This document shows, piece after piece, positions 28,347 through 38,282 of a stretch of 64,000 nucleotides of DNA. The position numbers were made by a program, and so were the translations under genes. Location of the stretch: NCBI GenBank assembly GCA_016707585.1, contig JADJHL010000001.1, forward strand, positions 1-64,000, read 5' to 3'. How positions within the stretch are numbered: the first letter of the stretch is position 1; every line of letters starts with the position of its first letter. The notes beneath the pieces are model-generated. The model was given only the letters and a program-made list of their open reading frames with translations, did not search any database and was not told the origin of the DNA. The DNA is from Ignavibacteriales bacterium (GTDB lineage Bacteria; Bacteroidota; Ignavibacteria; Ignavibacteriales; Ignavibacteriaceae).

Positions 28347-29828
28347 ATGATGAAAGCACTATTGATTTATCCTGAAACACCATCAACGTTCTGGAGTTTT
28401 AAAGAAGCACTAAAATTCGTTTCCAAAAAATCCGCAGAACCTCCTCTTGGTTTAATTACTGTTGCCGCAATGCTTCCAAAAGATTGGAGCAAAAAACTTA
28501 TCGATCTTAACGTATCCAAACTAAATGATAAAGAAATTCTTTGGGCTGATTACGTTTTTATCAGTGCAATGAATGTTCATTTAAAATCTTTTAGAGAGAT
28601 TGTTAGAAAATGCAATAAAATTGGTGTTAAAGTCGTTGCCGGCGGTCCTCTTTGCACAACACAATATAAAGATCTTCTTGGTGTTGATCATTTTATTTTA
28701 AATGAAGCCGAAATTACTTTGCCACAATTCCTGAGCGATTTAGAAAATGGAAAACCAAAACATGTTTATCAAACAGATGAATTTCCGGATGTTGCTTTAA
28801 CACCAATTCCGATGTGGGAACTACTTGATATAAAAAAGTATGCTTCGATGAGTTTGCAATATTCACGCGGCTGTCCGTACGATTGTGAGTTTTGCAGCAT
28901 CACAATGCTTAACGGAAGAAAACCACGCGCAAAATGTACAGAACAATTTATTACTGAGTTAAATCGTTTGTATGATCTTGGTTGGCGCGGCGGAATTTCT
29001 GTCGTTGATGATAATTTTATCGGGAATAAAAGAAAACTTAAGGAAGATACTTTGCCCGCATTAATTGAGTGGTCTAAAGAAAAAAAATATCCATTCTTTT
29101 TTATTACAGAAGTTTCTATAAATCTTGCTGATGATGATGAGCTGATGAGACTTATGGTTGAAGCGGGATTTAACAGCATCTTTGTTGGAATTGAAACTCC
29201 AAATAACGAGAGTTTAGTTGAGTGTGGCAAAATGCAAAATTTAAAACGTGATCTTGTTGATTCTGTAAATAAATTACAAAGAAGCGGAATGCTTGTTTCT
29301 GGTGGATTTATTGTTGGATTTGATAATGATACTGAAAATGTTTTTGATGAACAGATTGATTTTATCCAGCGTAGCGGTATTTCAAATGCAATGGTTGGTT
29401 TATTAAATGCGCCAACAGGAACTAAGCTTTATGAAAGACTTAAAGAGGAAGGAAGATTGCTTGAAATGTGGACAGGCAACAATATGGATGCAAGCATAAA
29501 CTTTGTTCCTAAAATGGAATTTAAAAATCTTATTCGAGGTTACAGCCGATTGTTAAACACAATTTACTCGCAGGAAGAATATTATAAACGCTTAAAAATA
29601 TTTTTGAAAGAATATAACGTACCTATATGGACACCAAAAGTAATTAATCTTGAACAGTTAAAAGCTTTTGTAAGATTACTCTGGCTGCTTGGAATAATTG
29701 AAAAAGGTAAAAAATATTTCTGGAAACTTTTCTTTGTTAGTCTGTGGAAGTATCCACGTAAATTCCCAACAGCGATGACACTCGCTGTTTACGGATTTCA
29801 TTTTAGAAGAGTGATACGAGCAGTTTAA
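28347..29828 (+). CDS. B12-binding-domain radical SAM protein
   Basis: An N-terminal Rossmann-like cobalamin-binding domain (residues 1-145, AEPPLGLITVAAMLP) is followed by a radical SAM core with the 4Fe-4S motif CPYDCEFC and GGPLC/GIETPN strands. A DUF4070-type C-terminal domain comes last. Relatives methylate lipids or modify cofactors; the substrate cannot be read from sequence. ATG 28347 is chosen because AAAAGG precedes it. The last 70 residues are aromatic and basic and may contact the membrane. It is a lone gene divergent from the histidine kinase. Confidence 0.9.
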   Translation: MMKALLIYPETPSTFWSFKEALKFVSKKSAEPPLGLITVAAMLPKDWSKKLIDLNVSKLNDKEILWADYVFISAMNVHLKSFREIVRKCNKIGVKVVAGGPLCTTQYKDLLGVDHFILNEAEITLPQFLSDLENGKPKHVYQTDEFPDVALTPIPMWELLDIKKYASMSLQYSRGCPYDCEFCSITMLNGRKPRAKCTEQFITELNRLYDLGWRGGISVVDDNFIGNKRKLKEDTLPALIEWSKEKKYPFFFITEVSINLADDDELMRLMVEAGFNSIFVGIETPNNESLVECGKMQNLKRDLVDSVNKLQRSGMLVSGGFIVGFDNDTENVFDEQIDFIQRSGISNAMVGLLNAPTGTKLYERLKEEGRLLEMWTGNNMDASINFVPKMEFKNLIRGYSRLLNTIYSQEEYYKRLKIFLKEYNVPIWTPKVINLEQLKAFVRLLWLLGIIEKGKKYFWKLFFVSLWKYPRKFPTAMTLAVYGFHFRRVIRAV

Positions 29829-29837
29829 AGAAATGGG

Positions 29838-29922
29838 AACACAGATTTAACTGATGCCACTGATTTAAACGGATTAAATCTGTCCTAATCCGTTTAATCA
29901 GTTAGATCCGTGTGCCATTGTG
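29838..29922. repeat. Intergenic long palindrome
   Basis: AACGGATTAAATCTG and CTAATCCGTTTAATCAG are partly complementary, and ACACAGAT/ATCCGTGT sit at the edges. It lies between convergent genes and could act as a bidirectional terminator, though no T-run is visible. Confidence 0.65.
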
Positions 29923-29923
29923 T

Positions 29924-32125
29924 TTATTCGTTCACAAAATCTTTACCGAGAAAATTCTTATACCAAAATCTCACATACTCGGTTTGCGCATGAACCCATT
30001 TCGGAAATCCAACTCCGTGTCTTTCGTTTGGATAAAGCATTAACTCAAAATGTTTATTCATGCTCGTAAACTTATCTATAAGTTGAAGTGTATTTTGCAA
30101 ATGAACATTATCATCTAAAGTTCCGTGAGTAATACGTAACAATCCTTTATAATCATTGGCATGCGTCATTGCTGATCCAAACTTATAACCTTCTTTGTTG
30201 TCGGCAGGAATATCCATATATCTTTCTGTATAAACATTATCATAAAGTCCCCAATCTGTTACAGAGTATTCTGCAAGACCGTGAGTGAAATAATCTGCAC
30301 CAAGAGTAAGCGCCATACAGGTAACATAACCGCCGTAGCTTCCGCCTGTAATCCCAATTTTTGTTGAATCAATAAATGATTTTGTCTTTAACCATTTTGC
30401 TGCTTCTGTGTAATCATTTATTTCCCACTTACCCATATTTCGATATAAATAATCTTTTCCTTTTTTACCAAAGTAAGCTGAACCTCGATGATCAACCACA
30501 AAATAAATTATTCCGCTTTGCGAAATAAAATATCTATCAAGGTATGCAGAAAAAGAATTTGTAACATCAGTTCCCCCAGGACCACCATAAACAGCAAACA
30601 AAACCGGATATTTTTTATTCTCATCAAAATCTGCTGGTAATACCCACATTGCAGGAAGATCAAAACCATCTTCTGTTTTGATAGAAAACAATTCTGCTTT
30701 GCCAAGTTTGTACTCATCAAATATTTTTGATTTTCTATCACCAAGATTACGAATTAAGTTTCCCTCACTATCACACAAATCCATCTTACCGGGTGAATTT
30801 ATATCTGCATAAGTATCATAAAAATATTTCCCGGATGGTGAAATTGTTGTTTTATGTGTACCGGATATTTTGGTAAGCTGTTCTAAATCATCGCCATCAA
30901 AATCAACAACAAATAATTGTGTGTTTAGTCTATCGCCCCTGTTTGCCTGGAAAAATATTTTTTCATTTACTTCATCAACTTGTTTAATATCGGAAACATT
31001 CCACTCGCCTCTAGTTAATTGTTTCTTAAGTTTGCCATTCATATCATAAAAATATAAATGTCTCCAACCATCAAGTTCAGATCGAAGAATAAATCCTTTA
31101 TTATTTTTTAAGATGTGAATGTCTTCAAAGAATTCAACCCAGGTATTATTTTTTTCTTGATAAACCAATTTGTTTTTACCTGTTTCAGGATTTGCAGATA
31201 ATATTTGCAGATCATTCTGATCACGATTTAAAACCTGGTAAAACATTTCTTTGCTGTCCGGCGACCAGAATGGCCACGCAGTGTATTGATCTGCAGTTTC
31301 ATCTTCATCAATCCAAACAACCCTGTTTGTGTTGATGTGTGCAATTCCCATTTTAACAATTGGATTTGCATCGCCGGGTTTTGGGTATCGTTCCCATTCA
31401 AGTTCGCCATGAACTCCATCAGCTTTGTAAAGTGGAAATTTAGGAACAGGTGAATCGTCAAATCTTAAAAAAGAAATCATCTCGCTGTTTGGTGCCCACC
31501 AGAAAGCACGATAGTTAAGCGAGCGTCCGATTATTTCTTCCATATAAACCCAGGAAGCATAACCGTTATAAACAACATCGCTTGCATCGTTAGTGAGTCT
31601 TGTTTCTTTCGCGGATTCAACATTAACAACATAAATATCTTTGTTTTTTGTGTAAGCAACTTTCTTTCCGTCAGGAGAAAGCATAGGATTAACTTCTTCA
31701 TCTTTATCGTTTGTTAAACGAGTTGCTTTATTTTGCGGAATAGAATAGAAAAATAAATCGTTATCATCATAAAAAAGTAAGCCGGTATAATCTTTTGTTA
31801 TTCCAATATTTTCTTCAGCAGTTAATTCTGCTTCATCAAGATTTGGATTGATTACATTAAAATCCAACAAGATTGTTTCTTCTCCGGTTTTTGCATTTAC
31901 TTTCACCATTGCACTTGTAGTCGCATCACGTTTTTGCATCAAATAATGATCATCATCAAACCAGCCTTGCAAACGCGGAGCTTGTTTTAAAATTCTAGGT
32001 TCACCAAACATATAAACCTGGTTAAATGTAAGTTGTTTATCCTGAGCATTTGTAAAAAGCTGAAAAGGAATTGAAATTATTCCGATAAGAATAATCAAAT
32101 AGAATTTTTTTGATGAAGTGAACAT
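29924..32125 (-). CDS. Dipeptidyl peptidase IV (family S9)
   Basis: Exported serine peptidase that removes X-Pro dipeptides. Signal peptide about residues 1-27, an N-terminal beta-propeller (DPPIV_N, ~80-480), then an alpha/beta-hydrolase domain with Ser596 in GGSYGGY, Asp in GTLDDNV (671/672) and His703 in NERHG. The propeller WVYMEEI pair of Glu residues that binds the substrate N terminus is present, which supports true DPP IV. 733 aa, intact, with Shine-Dalgarno AGGAAAA. Likely periplasmic or outer-membrane associated. Confidence 0.94.
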   Translation of the reverse strand: MFTSSKKFYLIILIGIISIPFQLFTNAQDKQLTFNQVYMFGEPRILKQAPRLQGWFDDDHYLMQKRDATTSAMVKVNAKTGEETILLDFNVINPNLDEAELTAEENIGITKDYTGLLFYDDNDLFFYSIPQNKATRLTNDKDEEVNPMLSPDGKKVAYTKNKDIYVVNVESAKETRLTNDASDVVYNGYASWVYMEEIIGRSLNYRAFWWAPNSEMISFLRFDDSPVPKFPLYKADGVHGELEWERYPKPGDANPIVKMGIAHINTNRVVWIDEDETADQYTAWPFWSPDSKEMFYQVLNRDQNDLQILSANPETGKNKLVYQEKNNTWVEFFEDIHILKNNKGFILRSELDGWRHLYFYDMNGKLKKQLTRGEWNVSDIKQVDEVNEKIFFQANRGDRLNTQLFVVDFDGDDLEQLTKISGTHKTTISPSGKYFYDTYADINSPGKMDLCDSEGNLIRNLGDRKSKIFDEYKLGKAELFSIKTEDGFDLPAMWVLPADFDENKKYPVLFAVYGGPGGTDVTNSFSAYLDRYFISQSGIIYFVVDHRGSAYFGKKGKDYLYRNMGKWEINDYTEAAKWLKTKSFIDSTKIGITGGSYGGYVTCMALTLGADYFTHGLAEYSVTDWGLYDNVYTERYMDIPADNKEGYKFGSAMTHANDYKGLLRITHGTLDDNVHLQNTLQLIDKFTSMNKHFELMLYPNERHGVGFPKWVHAQTEYVRFWYKNFLGKDFVNE

Positions 32126-32162
32126 TGTTTTTTCCTAATAATAATTTGTTTGATTTTCTTTT

Positions 32163-32633
32163 TTACTGAAGTCTAAATAACACCATAATTGCAAATGTAT
32201 CTTTAACTGGAACCCCTTTTCGTTTTGCTCGAACAAAAATTTGTTTTTTAATTCCCTCAATTGCTGCGTTATCGCATTCTGGATCTATTCCTTTTACTAA
32301 TTTACAGTTTTCAATTTTTCCCAGACTATCCAAATCAACGGACACATAAACCTTTCCTTCAATTCCTTTTAATATTGCATTATATGGAAAAATAATTTTT
32401 GATTGTAATGCTACAATTCCTGAAACAATTTTAGGAAGTTCATAAAATGTTGTGTCATCTGTCAGGCCGATGAAATCAACAACAATTATTGGTTCTCCAA
32501 GTTTCCGATCGATCTTGGGATGACAGGAACCGCCAATAGTGATAGTTTGAATCTCTTCTTTAGAACCACCACAACCAGTTGTTATTAACATTAATGCAAA
32601 AGAAACGAAAACTATTTTTAATGTTCTGTTCAT
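32163..32633 (-). CDS. Lipoprotein with TonB C-terminal-like domain
   Basis: ATG 32633 is preceded by GGGAGGAAAT. Lipoprotein signal MNRTLKIVFVSFALMLITTGC. The rest (EGKVYVSVDLDSLGKIENCK ... AIEGIKKQIFVRAKRKG) matches the TonB/TolA C-terminal fold, but the N-terminal TM anchor and Pro-rich linker of real TonB are absent. Such stand-alone domains are common in Bacteroidota-type envelopes. Role unknown. Confidence 0.78.
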   Translation of the reverse strand: MNRTLKIVFVSFALMLITTGCGGSKEEIQTITIGGSCHPKIDRKLGEPIIVVDFIGLTDDTTFYELPKIVSGIVALQSKIIFPYNAILKGIEGKVYVSVDLDSLGKIENCKLVKGIDPECDNAAIEGIKKQIFVRAKRKGVPVKDTFAIMVLFRLQ

Positions 32634-32853
32634 ATTTCCTCCCAATGTAAGTATAAAATTATAACCTTAACTTAAAAATTGGATGATGTTTAGACTATTG
32701 CAAATGTAAAATTAACCCCGAATGATAAATGGATTGAGTTTGTTGCCCGCTGTTAATTGATGTTTTAATATTTATCATTTATGTTTTGCATGGAAATTAA
32801 AAATATTTATTAAATCATTAACTATTAAACATCTTATCCCACAGGGGGAGAAA

Positions 32854-33501
32854 ATGAAAACAGTTCTTATATCTCTACTTCTTATTTCACAAATTTCTTT
32901 TGCACAATCTCTTAAATGTCGAGTAGGCGGAAATTTAGATTTACATCTTAAACAGCAAGAAACCCAGGGACAATACTCGCCATTTCAATCTCAAGTTGAA
33001 TATCCTTCAATCGCTGCTTTCTTTGATAATGCTATAGGTTTTAATCTTGATGCAAGCTATCGTTTTGGAAACGAATCAACTTTCAAAGGCCAGGTTTTTA
33101 TTGGAGTGAATTATGAACGCTGTGGAATAACCTCGAGTTTATATGCGGCCAAATATGTTTTTGGTGAAACATTAATAAAAAATAAAATCACTCCATATTT
33201 AGGCTTTGGAATGTATGTTGACCCAAACGACTATTACACTTTTATTTATGGATTTGGTGGTTTTGTTATTAAAAGTTATGAAGCTGAAGGTGTAGTTCCA
33301 CCAAATACAATTGGAAACCCTATGAGTCTTGATGCAAAATATCATTATTCAAATTCGTTATCGTTTAGATTTGGCGGCGGAATAGATTTTGAAAATATTG
33401 AAGATACTCCCATAACCATTGGCCTGCAAGGAGCGTTAGAAGTTGGAAAAATAGTTAGAGGTAATGTTGACTATTATTATCAAGGTGAAAAAATTGGCTA
33501 A
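32854..33501 (+). CDS. Secreted/outer-membrane beta-barrel-like protein
   Basis: Signal peptide MKTVLISLLLISQISFAQ. It continues with alternating amphipathic strands rich in Gly, Tyr and Phe (YRFGNESTFKGQVFIGVNYE, ITPYLGFGMYV, FIYGFGGFVI), as in small outer-membrane barrels. 215 aa, no family name assigned. A GGGGG stretch before the ATG gives a good ribosome site. Its 3' end overlaps the convergent PAS gene by 47 bp. Confidence 0.75.
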   Translation: MKTVLISLLLISQISFAQSLKCRVGGNLDLHLKQQETQGQYSPFQSQVEYPSIAAFFDNAIGFNLDASYRFGNESTFKGQVFIGVNYERCGITSSLYAAKYVFGETLIKNKITPYLGFGMYVDPNDYYTFIYGFGGFVIKSYEAEGVVPPNTIGNPMSLDAKYHYSNSLSFRFGGGIDFENIEDTPITIGLQGALEVGKIVRGNVDYYYQGEKIG

Positions 33502-33823
33502 TAAAATGTGGCATAACATCTGGAATATTGAATGATAATTCCACCATTCCTTCAATATTATTTTCTTTTACCCAGGGAGTTTGGTAAATAATTTTTTTCT
33601 TCCCGTTTTTTTCAATCGTATAAACATTTGTACTTCCATCAGCCAGCATTTCTTTTAATTTTGTTAATGCTGGTTCGGGATGACAGCCAAACAGATTACT
33701 GCCAATTAAATTTATTCCACCATCGTTTTCAAACACTTGTTCTGATTTGTCATTCATATAAACTATTATTCCCTGGTTATCACAAATAGTAACTGCTGCA
33801 TTAACTTCTTTTAACCAATCCAA
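33455..33823 (-). CDS. PAS-domain protein
   Basis: A single PAS domain: WLKEVNAAVTICDNQGIIVYMN, then LIGSNLFGCHPEPALTKLKEML and the closing strands MVELSFNIP. There is no output domain, so it may sense a ligand and act through a partner. I prefer TTG 33823 because AAGGAG lies 8 bases upstream; a TTG at 33844 is possible. It follows the glycosyltransferase by 11 bp on the same strand. The 3' end overlaps the convergent gene. Confidence 0.78.
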   Translation of the reverse strand: MDWLKEVNAAVTICDNQGIIVYMNDKSEQVFENDGGINLIGSNLFGCHPEPALTKLKEMLADGSTNVYTIEKNGKKKIIYQTPWVKENNIEGMVELSFNIPDVMPHFISQFFHLDNNSQHYL

Positions 33824-33834
33824 TGTGGCACTCC

Positions 33835-34884
33835 TTATAAACAAATATTATTATAGACCAAATCAACACCCAATTCCTTTACACATTTAAACTGAACATC
33901 TGTGCGTGAGCAGGTTAGTGGTTTTGGTGAGTAGAAAAAACATGGAGCACAATCTAAATTTAATGAAATAATTTTATGTTCTGTTTTCCACGGATGAATG
34001 TAATGTGGATTTGTGGGGCCAATTATAGCAATTACTTTTAATCCCAATGCAGATGCAACGTGCATTAATGCTGAATCATTTGTTACAAAAACATTGCATC
34101 GTTTCATAATTGAAATGCTTTGCAAAAACTTTTCTGTTTTAATCACATAAGAGTTTTCAGAATCAATCATTTTATTGATTGACGATTTTAATTCTTCTTC
34201 TTCTGGTCCGCCAAACAAAAATAATTTAGCGTTTTTTTCTTTTATAAGTTTTTTACCAAGCTCGGCAAATTTTTCAGGTTCCCATCTTCGCTTAATATGA
34301 TTTTTTAAAGTTGCGCAGCCGGGATGAAATCCAACGACAAAGTCTTTTTCTAAAATATTTTTTTCTTTAAGATAGTTTTCTGCAAATGCTTTTTCTTCAT
34401 CAGAAATGGAAATTTGCATTGTCGGTTCTTGATCAAAACTTTTGTTAAGTAGTTTTTCTATAAGCTTAATATTTGTTTGTGAGTTGTGTGTTTCATCGTT
34501 TTCTAAAACCGTAACATTATTTAGCCAGCCAAGGTTTTGTGAGTTCATTCGCAAGTACTCAACTCCGACCCTTTGCTTTGCACCAATTAAGAAGTTTATA
34601 ACATTATATTCTTTTCTGTTGGAAGGATAAACATTTATTGAGGCATCATATTTTTTTCTTAATGATAAAACAAACTTTAAGGAGTTAAATGCTCCTTCTT
34701 TCAAAAAATCAAAATGGATTACTTTGTTAAAGTTTGGGTTTGTTTCATAAATTTCTTTTGTCCCCCTAAACATTACAAGGGCATCAATCTCAGCAGAAGG
34801 AAGAGATTGGCGTAGCAGTTTTAATGCTGGGGTAAACATTAAAGCATCACCAATTCCGGAGAGTGCTAAGATGAGGATCTTCAT
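33835..34884 (-). CDS. Family 9 glycosyltransferase (heptosyltransferase-like)
   Basis: GT-B enzyme of the ADP-heptose transferase type. The N-terminal ILALSGIGDALMFTPAL glycine-rich loop, FHPGCATLKNHIKRRW phosphate-binding segment and TNDSALMHVASALG motif are all present. A late cluster CAPCFF..KPLTC is typical of the family. It probably adds a sugar to lipopolysaccharide or another envelope glycan. 349 aa, intact; a PAS gene follows. Confidence 0.9.
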   Translation of the reverse strand: MKILILALSGIGDALMFTPALKLLRQSLPSAEIDALVMFRGTKEIYETNPNFNKVIHFDFLKEGAFNSLKFVLSLRKKYDASINVYPSNRKEYNVINFLIGAKQRVGVEYLRMNSQNLGWLNNVTVLENDETHNSQTNIKLIEKLLNKSFDQEPTMQISISDEEKAFAENYLKEKNILEKDFVVGFHPGCATLKNHIKRRWEPEKFAELGKKLIKEKNAKLFLFGGPEEEELKSSINKMIDSENSYVIKTEKFLQSISIMKRCNVFVTNDSALMHVASALGLKVIAIIGPTNPHYIHPWKTEHKIISLNLDCAPCFFYSPKPLTCSRTDVQFKCVKELGVDLVYNNICL

Positions 34885-34953
34885 AAATAGTTTAACAAAA
34901 GAGTTTAAAAAAGTTATTCCCGAAAAAGCGGAATCTATGATAGGCTTAAAAAT

Positions 34954-34995
34954 AGATTCCCGCCCCGCCTACGCAGGCAGGTTCGCGGGAATGAC
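34954..34995. repeat. Dispersed palindrome (cattcccgc type) with longer loop
   Basis: AGATTCCCGC/GCGGGAATGAC enclose a loop that itself pairs (GCCTACGCAGGC). It lies between the 3' end of the DUF2723 gene and the start of the glycosyltransferase. Confidence 0.75.
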
Positions 34996-35000
34996 AAACA

Positions 35001-37976
35001 TTATTTATTTGGTTTTACTTGTATCTGTTTTCCTTGAACAAGATTTCTGTACTTAGTAACACTTGCCTGAACATTTGGATCTTGTGGATAAATTCTTTCA
35101 AGTTTTAACCACATTTCTAAAAGCTTATCGTTCTTACCTTGTTGTTCATAAATATCTGTTAAGATTCTAAATGGTGTCATCATATTTTGAACATTGTCAA
35201 GATTTTTTTCAAAATCTGCTTCTGCCTCTTTTTCAACTTCGCCAGCAATTTTTAAGAATTTATCTTTTGCACCAGCTTGATTATAAAAATCACCGATGCT
35301 ATATAATATCCAATAGTCTATTGGCATTAACTTGCGCGGCAGCTTAGTTTCCATTTCATCCAAAATGTTTACCGCAAGATCTTTTTGTCCTTTTCCTAGA
35401 TAATGTATTGATAAACGTAAAAATGCGTTTCTATAATTTTGCACCATACGTTTGTGGTTATCATCAAAAAAGATTGTTGGATCATTAAGTCCGCGGAATT
35501 TAAATCCAGGTTGATAATCTTTGCTATAACCAACGGCTTCTTTAAGATTTGCTGCAAGAATATTTGGCTCAACAAATCCATCGCGTCCTTTTGATTTTTC
35601 TGGAACAAGACGGAAGGCCATTCCTTCCATTCTTAGATAATCACTTGAACCGATTTTACTATCTTCAGAACAAGTAACTGCAAAATAAATTGGTCGTTCC
35701 CAGTTGTTGGCCTCAATAATTTCTTTAACCATTAAATCCTGCACGCGCACAGCCTGAACATTTCCATAATTAAGTGTTGGATTCATTGTCCAGTTTATTG
35801 CACCTTGTCTTAGTAAGGATGTATCCTGCAAACCAAACTGCTGCATAATATCTGAGTATGAAACTGTACTTGTTGGTCTTGGCAATGGAACAGAAATATT
35901 TTTTGGCGCCCATTGAATAGGGCGAACTTCATCTATTTGTTTATCATTTAACCGAATTTTTACAGTACCAACTTTGTATGGGTCGTTATTTTTTAATTGC
36001 TTGATATACCAGTTTGTGTTTAACAAACTTAAGTTTGCAACTTTTACATCACGTCTTACACCTTCAACATCTTGTAAATACCAGAGTGGAAATGTATCGT
36101 TATCTCCATTTGTAAACAGAACAGAATTTGGTGCGCAACTTTGTAAAAGATTATATGAATAATCCCACGGAACCCAATTTCTTGATCTATCATGAGTAAA
36201 ATAATTTGCCTTTAACATTTTTACTGGAACGAAAACAATACCCAATGCAAGCACGGCGTAAGCAACTGCGTTACGTGCTGATGAGTTTTTAACATACTGA
36301 TGCACAAGATCAATTAAGCCTCTTACACCAATAGAAATCCATAAGGCGTAAACGAAAAAAGCACCAACGTAAAAGTAATCTCTTTCTCTCGGCTGTGGCT
36401 GCTGCTGGTTTTGATAGAATGCAGTTAAGTATCCCATAAAGATAAACATCATCATAAACGCTGATGCCATTTTCCAATCTTTACGGAAATGAAAATAAAT
36501 ACCAAGCAAACCAAGCAAGAATGGAATTCCGAAAAGCGAATCTTTTGATTCTCCTTCAAATTTAACTCCAATCAATTTTCCAATAAGATTACCAACACCA
36601 TTAAGTGGATATATGTTTGCCCCTTGATCTTGTTCCCATCCTTCACGACCAGCAAAGTTCCATAGCAAATACCTTGTCATCATATGATTCATTTGATATG
36701 TATAAAAGAAATCAAGATCTGATGAGTAGTTTGTGTAAACACCCATTTGATGAGGTTCAGTAGCAAATCTTCTTTTAAATGTAGGAAAGTCGCCGTATTG
36801 TTCACGATTTAAATATTTAACAAGTTCTGTAAATGTATCCGGTGCATTTTCATTCATGGGTGGATTTTGATTTGAACGAATGATAACCATTGCAAAAGTT
36901 AAAAATCCCACAAGAACAAAAATGAATGACATAAAAGCAAGATTAAGCGTTGGCTTGGAGTTTTTTCTTGAATAATAAACTCCATAACCAAGTCCTGCAA
37001 ATAATAAAACCAGAATAAACATTTCAACAACAATGTTATCTCCGCCAATTGCAGTCATAATTTCTGGTAAAAATTTAACGACGCCAGGATAGGTTGCAAA
37101 CAATGCAATACCGCCAATTATCAGTGGCATATAAAATGAGTTTCTTGTAAATATTTTTTTCCAATAAACGCCCATAATTAATGCGCTTATACCTGCAACA
37201 AAAATTTTAAATTTGGAATCAAAAGATTGATAAGCTTCTTGCGAAGGTGGTGTTTGAGATGTTTCTCCACTCCACCAAAAAACAGCAAGCAACAAAACAA
37301 TTGCGGCATTACCTAGAAAAATATATCCTGTTTTCTTTAAAGCATCCTCATCATCAACATATTTTTTAAACATTATAATCATAACAACAGGCACAGCTGC
37401 AAGCACACTCATTAAGTGTACGCCGGTTGATAATCCAACAAGATATGCGATCATTAAAATATATTTTTCGCTGTCTTTATTATCTGCTCGTTCGTTCCAT
37501 CTCATAATCAAATATGTAACTGCGGCAAAAATAAAAGTACTAAAAGCATAAACCTCCGCTTCAACACCGTTAAACCAAAAAGTATCACTAAAAGAAAAAG
37601 CAAGTGCGCCAATTGCGGCTGAAACATAAGTTGATATTGCATCAAACATATTATCTGCTTTTTTACCTTTGTAGTTTTCAATCAGCTTAACTGCAATAAG
37701 ATAAAGAAACAATACTGCTAATGCAGATGAGATAACTGAAATCATATTGATTCTAAATCCAATGTTATCTCCTATTGGCAGTTTTGCAAAGATGTTGCCG
37801 AGCAATAAAAAGAATGGTGTGCCCGGTGGATGCGGAACTTGCAAAGAGAATGATGCAGCAACAAACTCACCACAATCCCAAAAGGAAACTGATGGCTGCA
37901 CAGTCATAAATAAAACTATGAAAGAAATTACAAAGACAATTCCTGCAAATATTTTATTAAGCAGATTGAAATTCAT
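35001..37976 (-). CDS. DUF2723 membrane protein (TMEM260/GT117-like)
   Basis: 991 residues. The N-terminal signature SFWDCGEFVAASFSLQVPHPPGTPFF with the acidic WDCGE pair is diagnostic of DUF2723, related to the TMEM260 O-mannosyltransferase. About 12-14 hydrophobic helices occupy the first ~560 residues. A soluble C-terminal part follows, with TPR-like helices at the end (IYPQDPNVQASVTKYRNL). It probably transfers a lipid-linked sugar to proteins at the outer face of the inner membrane; the acceptor is unknown. Start ATG follows GAGGTAATA. Confidence 0.9.
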   Translation of the reverse strand: MNFNLLNKIFAGIVFVISFIVLFMTVQPSVSFWDCGEFVAASFSLQVPHPPGTPFFLLLGNIFAKLPIGDNIGFRINMISVISSALAVLFLYLIAVKLIENYKGKKADNMFDAISTYVSAAIGALAFSFSDTFWFNGVEAEVYAFSTFIFAAVTYLIMRWNERADNKDSEKYILMIAYLVGLSTGVHLMSVLAAVPVVMIIMFKKYVDDEDALKKTGYIFLGNAAIVLLLAVFWWSGETSQTPPSQEAYQSFDSKFKIFVAGISALIMGVYWKKIFTRNSFYMPLIIGGIALFATYPGVVKFLPEIMTAIGGDNIVVEMFILVLLFAGLGYGVYYSRKNSKPTLNLAFMSFIFVLVGFLTFAMVIIRSNQNPPMNENAPDTFTELVKYLNREQYGDFPTFKRRFATEPHQMGVYTNYSSDLDFFYTYQMNHMMTRYLLWNFAGREGWEQDQGANIYPLNGVGNLIGKLIGVKFEGESKDSLFGIPFLLGLLGIYFHFRKDWKMASAFMMMFIFMGYLTAFYQNQQQPQPRERDYFYVGAFFVYALWISIGVRGLIDLVHQYVKNSSARNAVAYAVLALGIVFVPVKMLKANYFTHDRSRNWVPWDYSYNLLQSCAPNSVLFTNGDNDTFPLWYLQDVEGVRRDVKVANLSLLNTNWYIKQLKNNDPYKVGTVKIRLNDKQIDEVRPIQWAPKNISVPLPRPTSTVSYSDIMQQFGLQDTSLLRQGAINWTMNPTLNYGNVQAVRVQDLMVKEIIEANNWERPIYFAVTCSEDSKIGSSDYLRMEGMAFRLVPEKSKGRDGFVEPNILAANLKEAVGYSKDYQPGFKFRGLNDPTIFFDDNHKRMVQNYRNAFLRLSIHYLGKGQKDLAVNILDEMETKLPRKLMPIDYWILYSIGDFYNQAGAKDKFLKIAGEVEKEAEADFEKNLDNVQNMMTPFRILTDIYEQQGKNDKLLEMWLKLERIYPQDPNVQASVTKYRNLVQGKQIQVKPNK

Positions 37977-38039
37977 TATTACCTCAAATTTATAGAAGCT
38001 TTAGTTGTTAGAATATTTTTTTGAATGTTTTTTAGACGT

Positions 38040-38273
38040 TTAGTTACCTGATTCGTTACTTTTTTTAAAAAGATGATCATATTTAGATTTATCTACAGAA
38101 ACAAAAAATTTATCATAAATATCTTTTAATCGCTTCATCGAAACGGTATCAAAATCCTCATCATCTTTTTGGCGTTTTACAAATTTCTTGTAATCCTCAA
38201 GTTCAACTCTATCCATTTTAGCTTCAAATCGCTTTAAATAGTCTAAGTATTTTTGCTGGTCTCTGTAAGCCAA
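38040..38273 (-). CDS. Small hypothetical charged protein
   Basis: About 77 residues, mostly helical and very rich in Lys and Asp (FVKRQKDDEDFDTVSMKRLK). AAAGGTG lies a few bases before TTG 38273; a GTG at 38282 is the alternative. It sits 63 bp upstream of the DUF2723 gene on the same strand and may share its transcript. No family recognised. Confidence 0.6.
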   Translation of the reverse strand: MAYRDQQKYLDYLKRFEAKMDRVELEDYKKFVKRQKDDEDFDTVSMKRLKDIYDKFFVSVDKSKYDHLFKKSNESGN

Positions 38274-38282
38274 TGGAAACAC

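Noticed and set aside
33661..33700. Dispersed 'ttcgggatgac' repeat inside the PAS gene
   Set aside because: The encoded GCHPEPALTKL is a natural conserved part of this PAS type, so the likeness to the repeat is chance.
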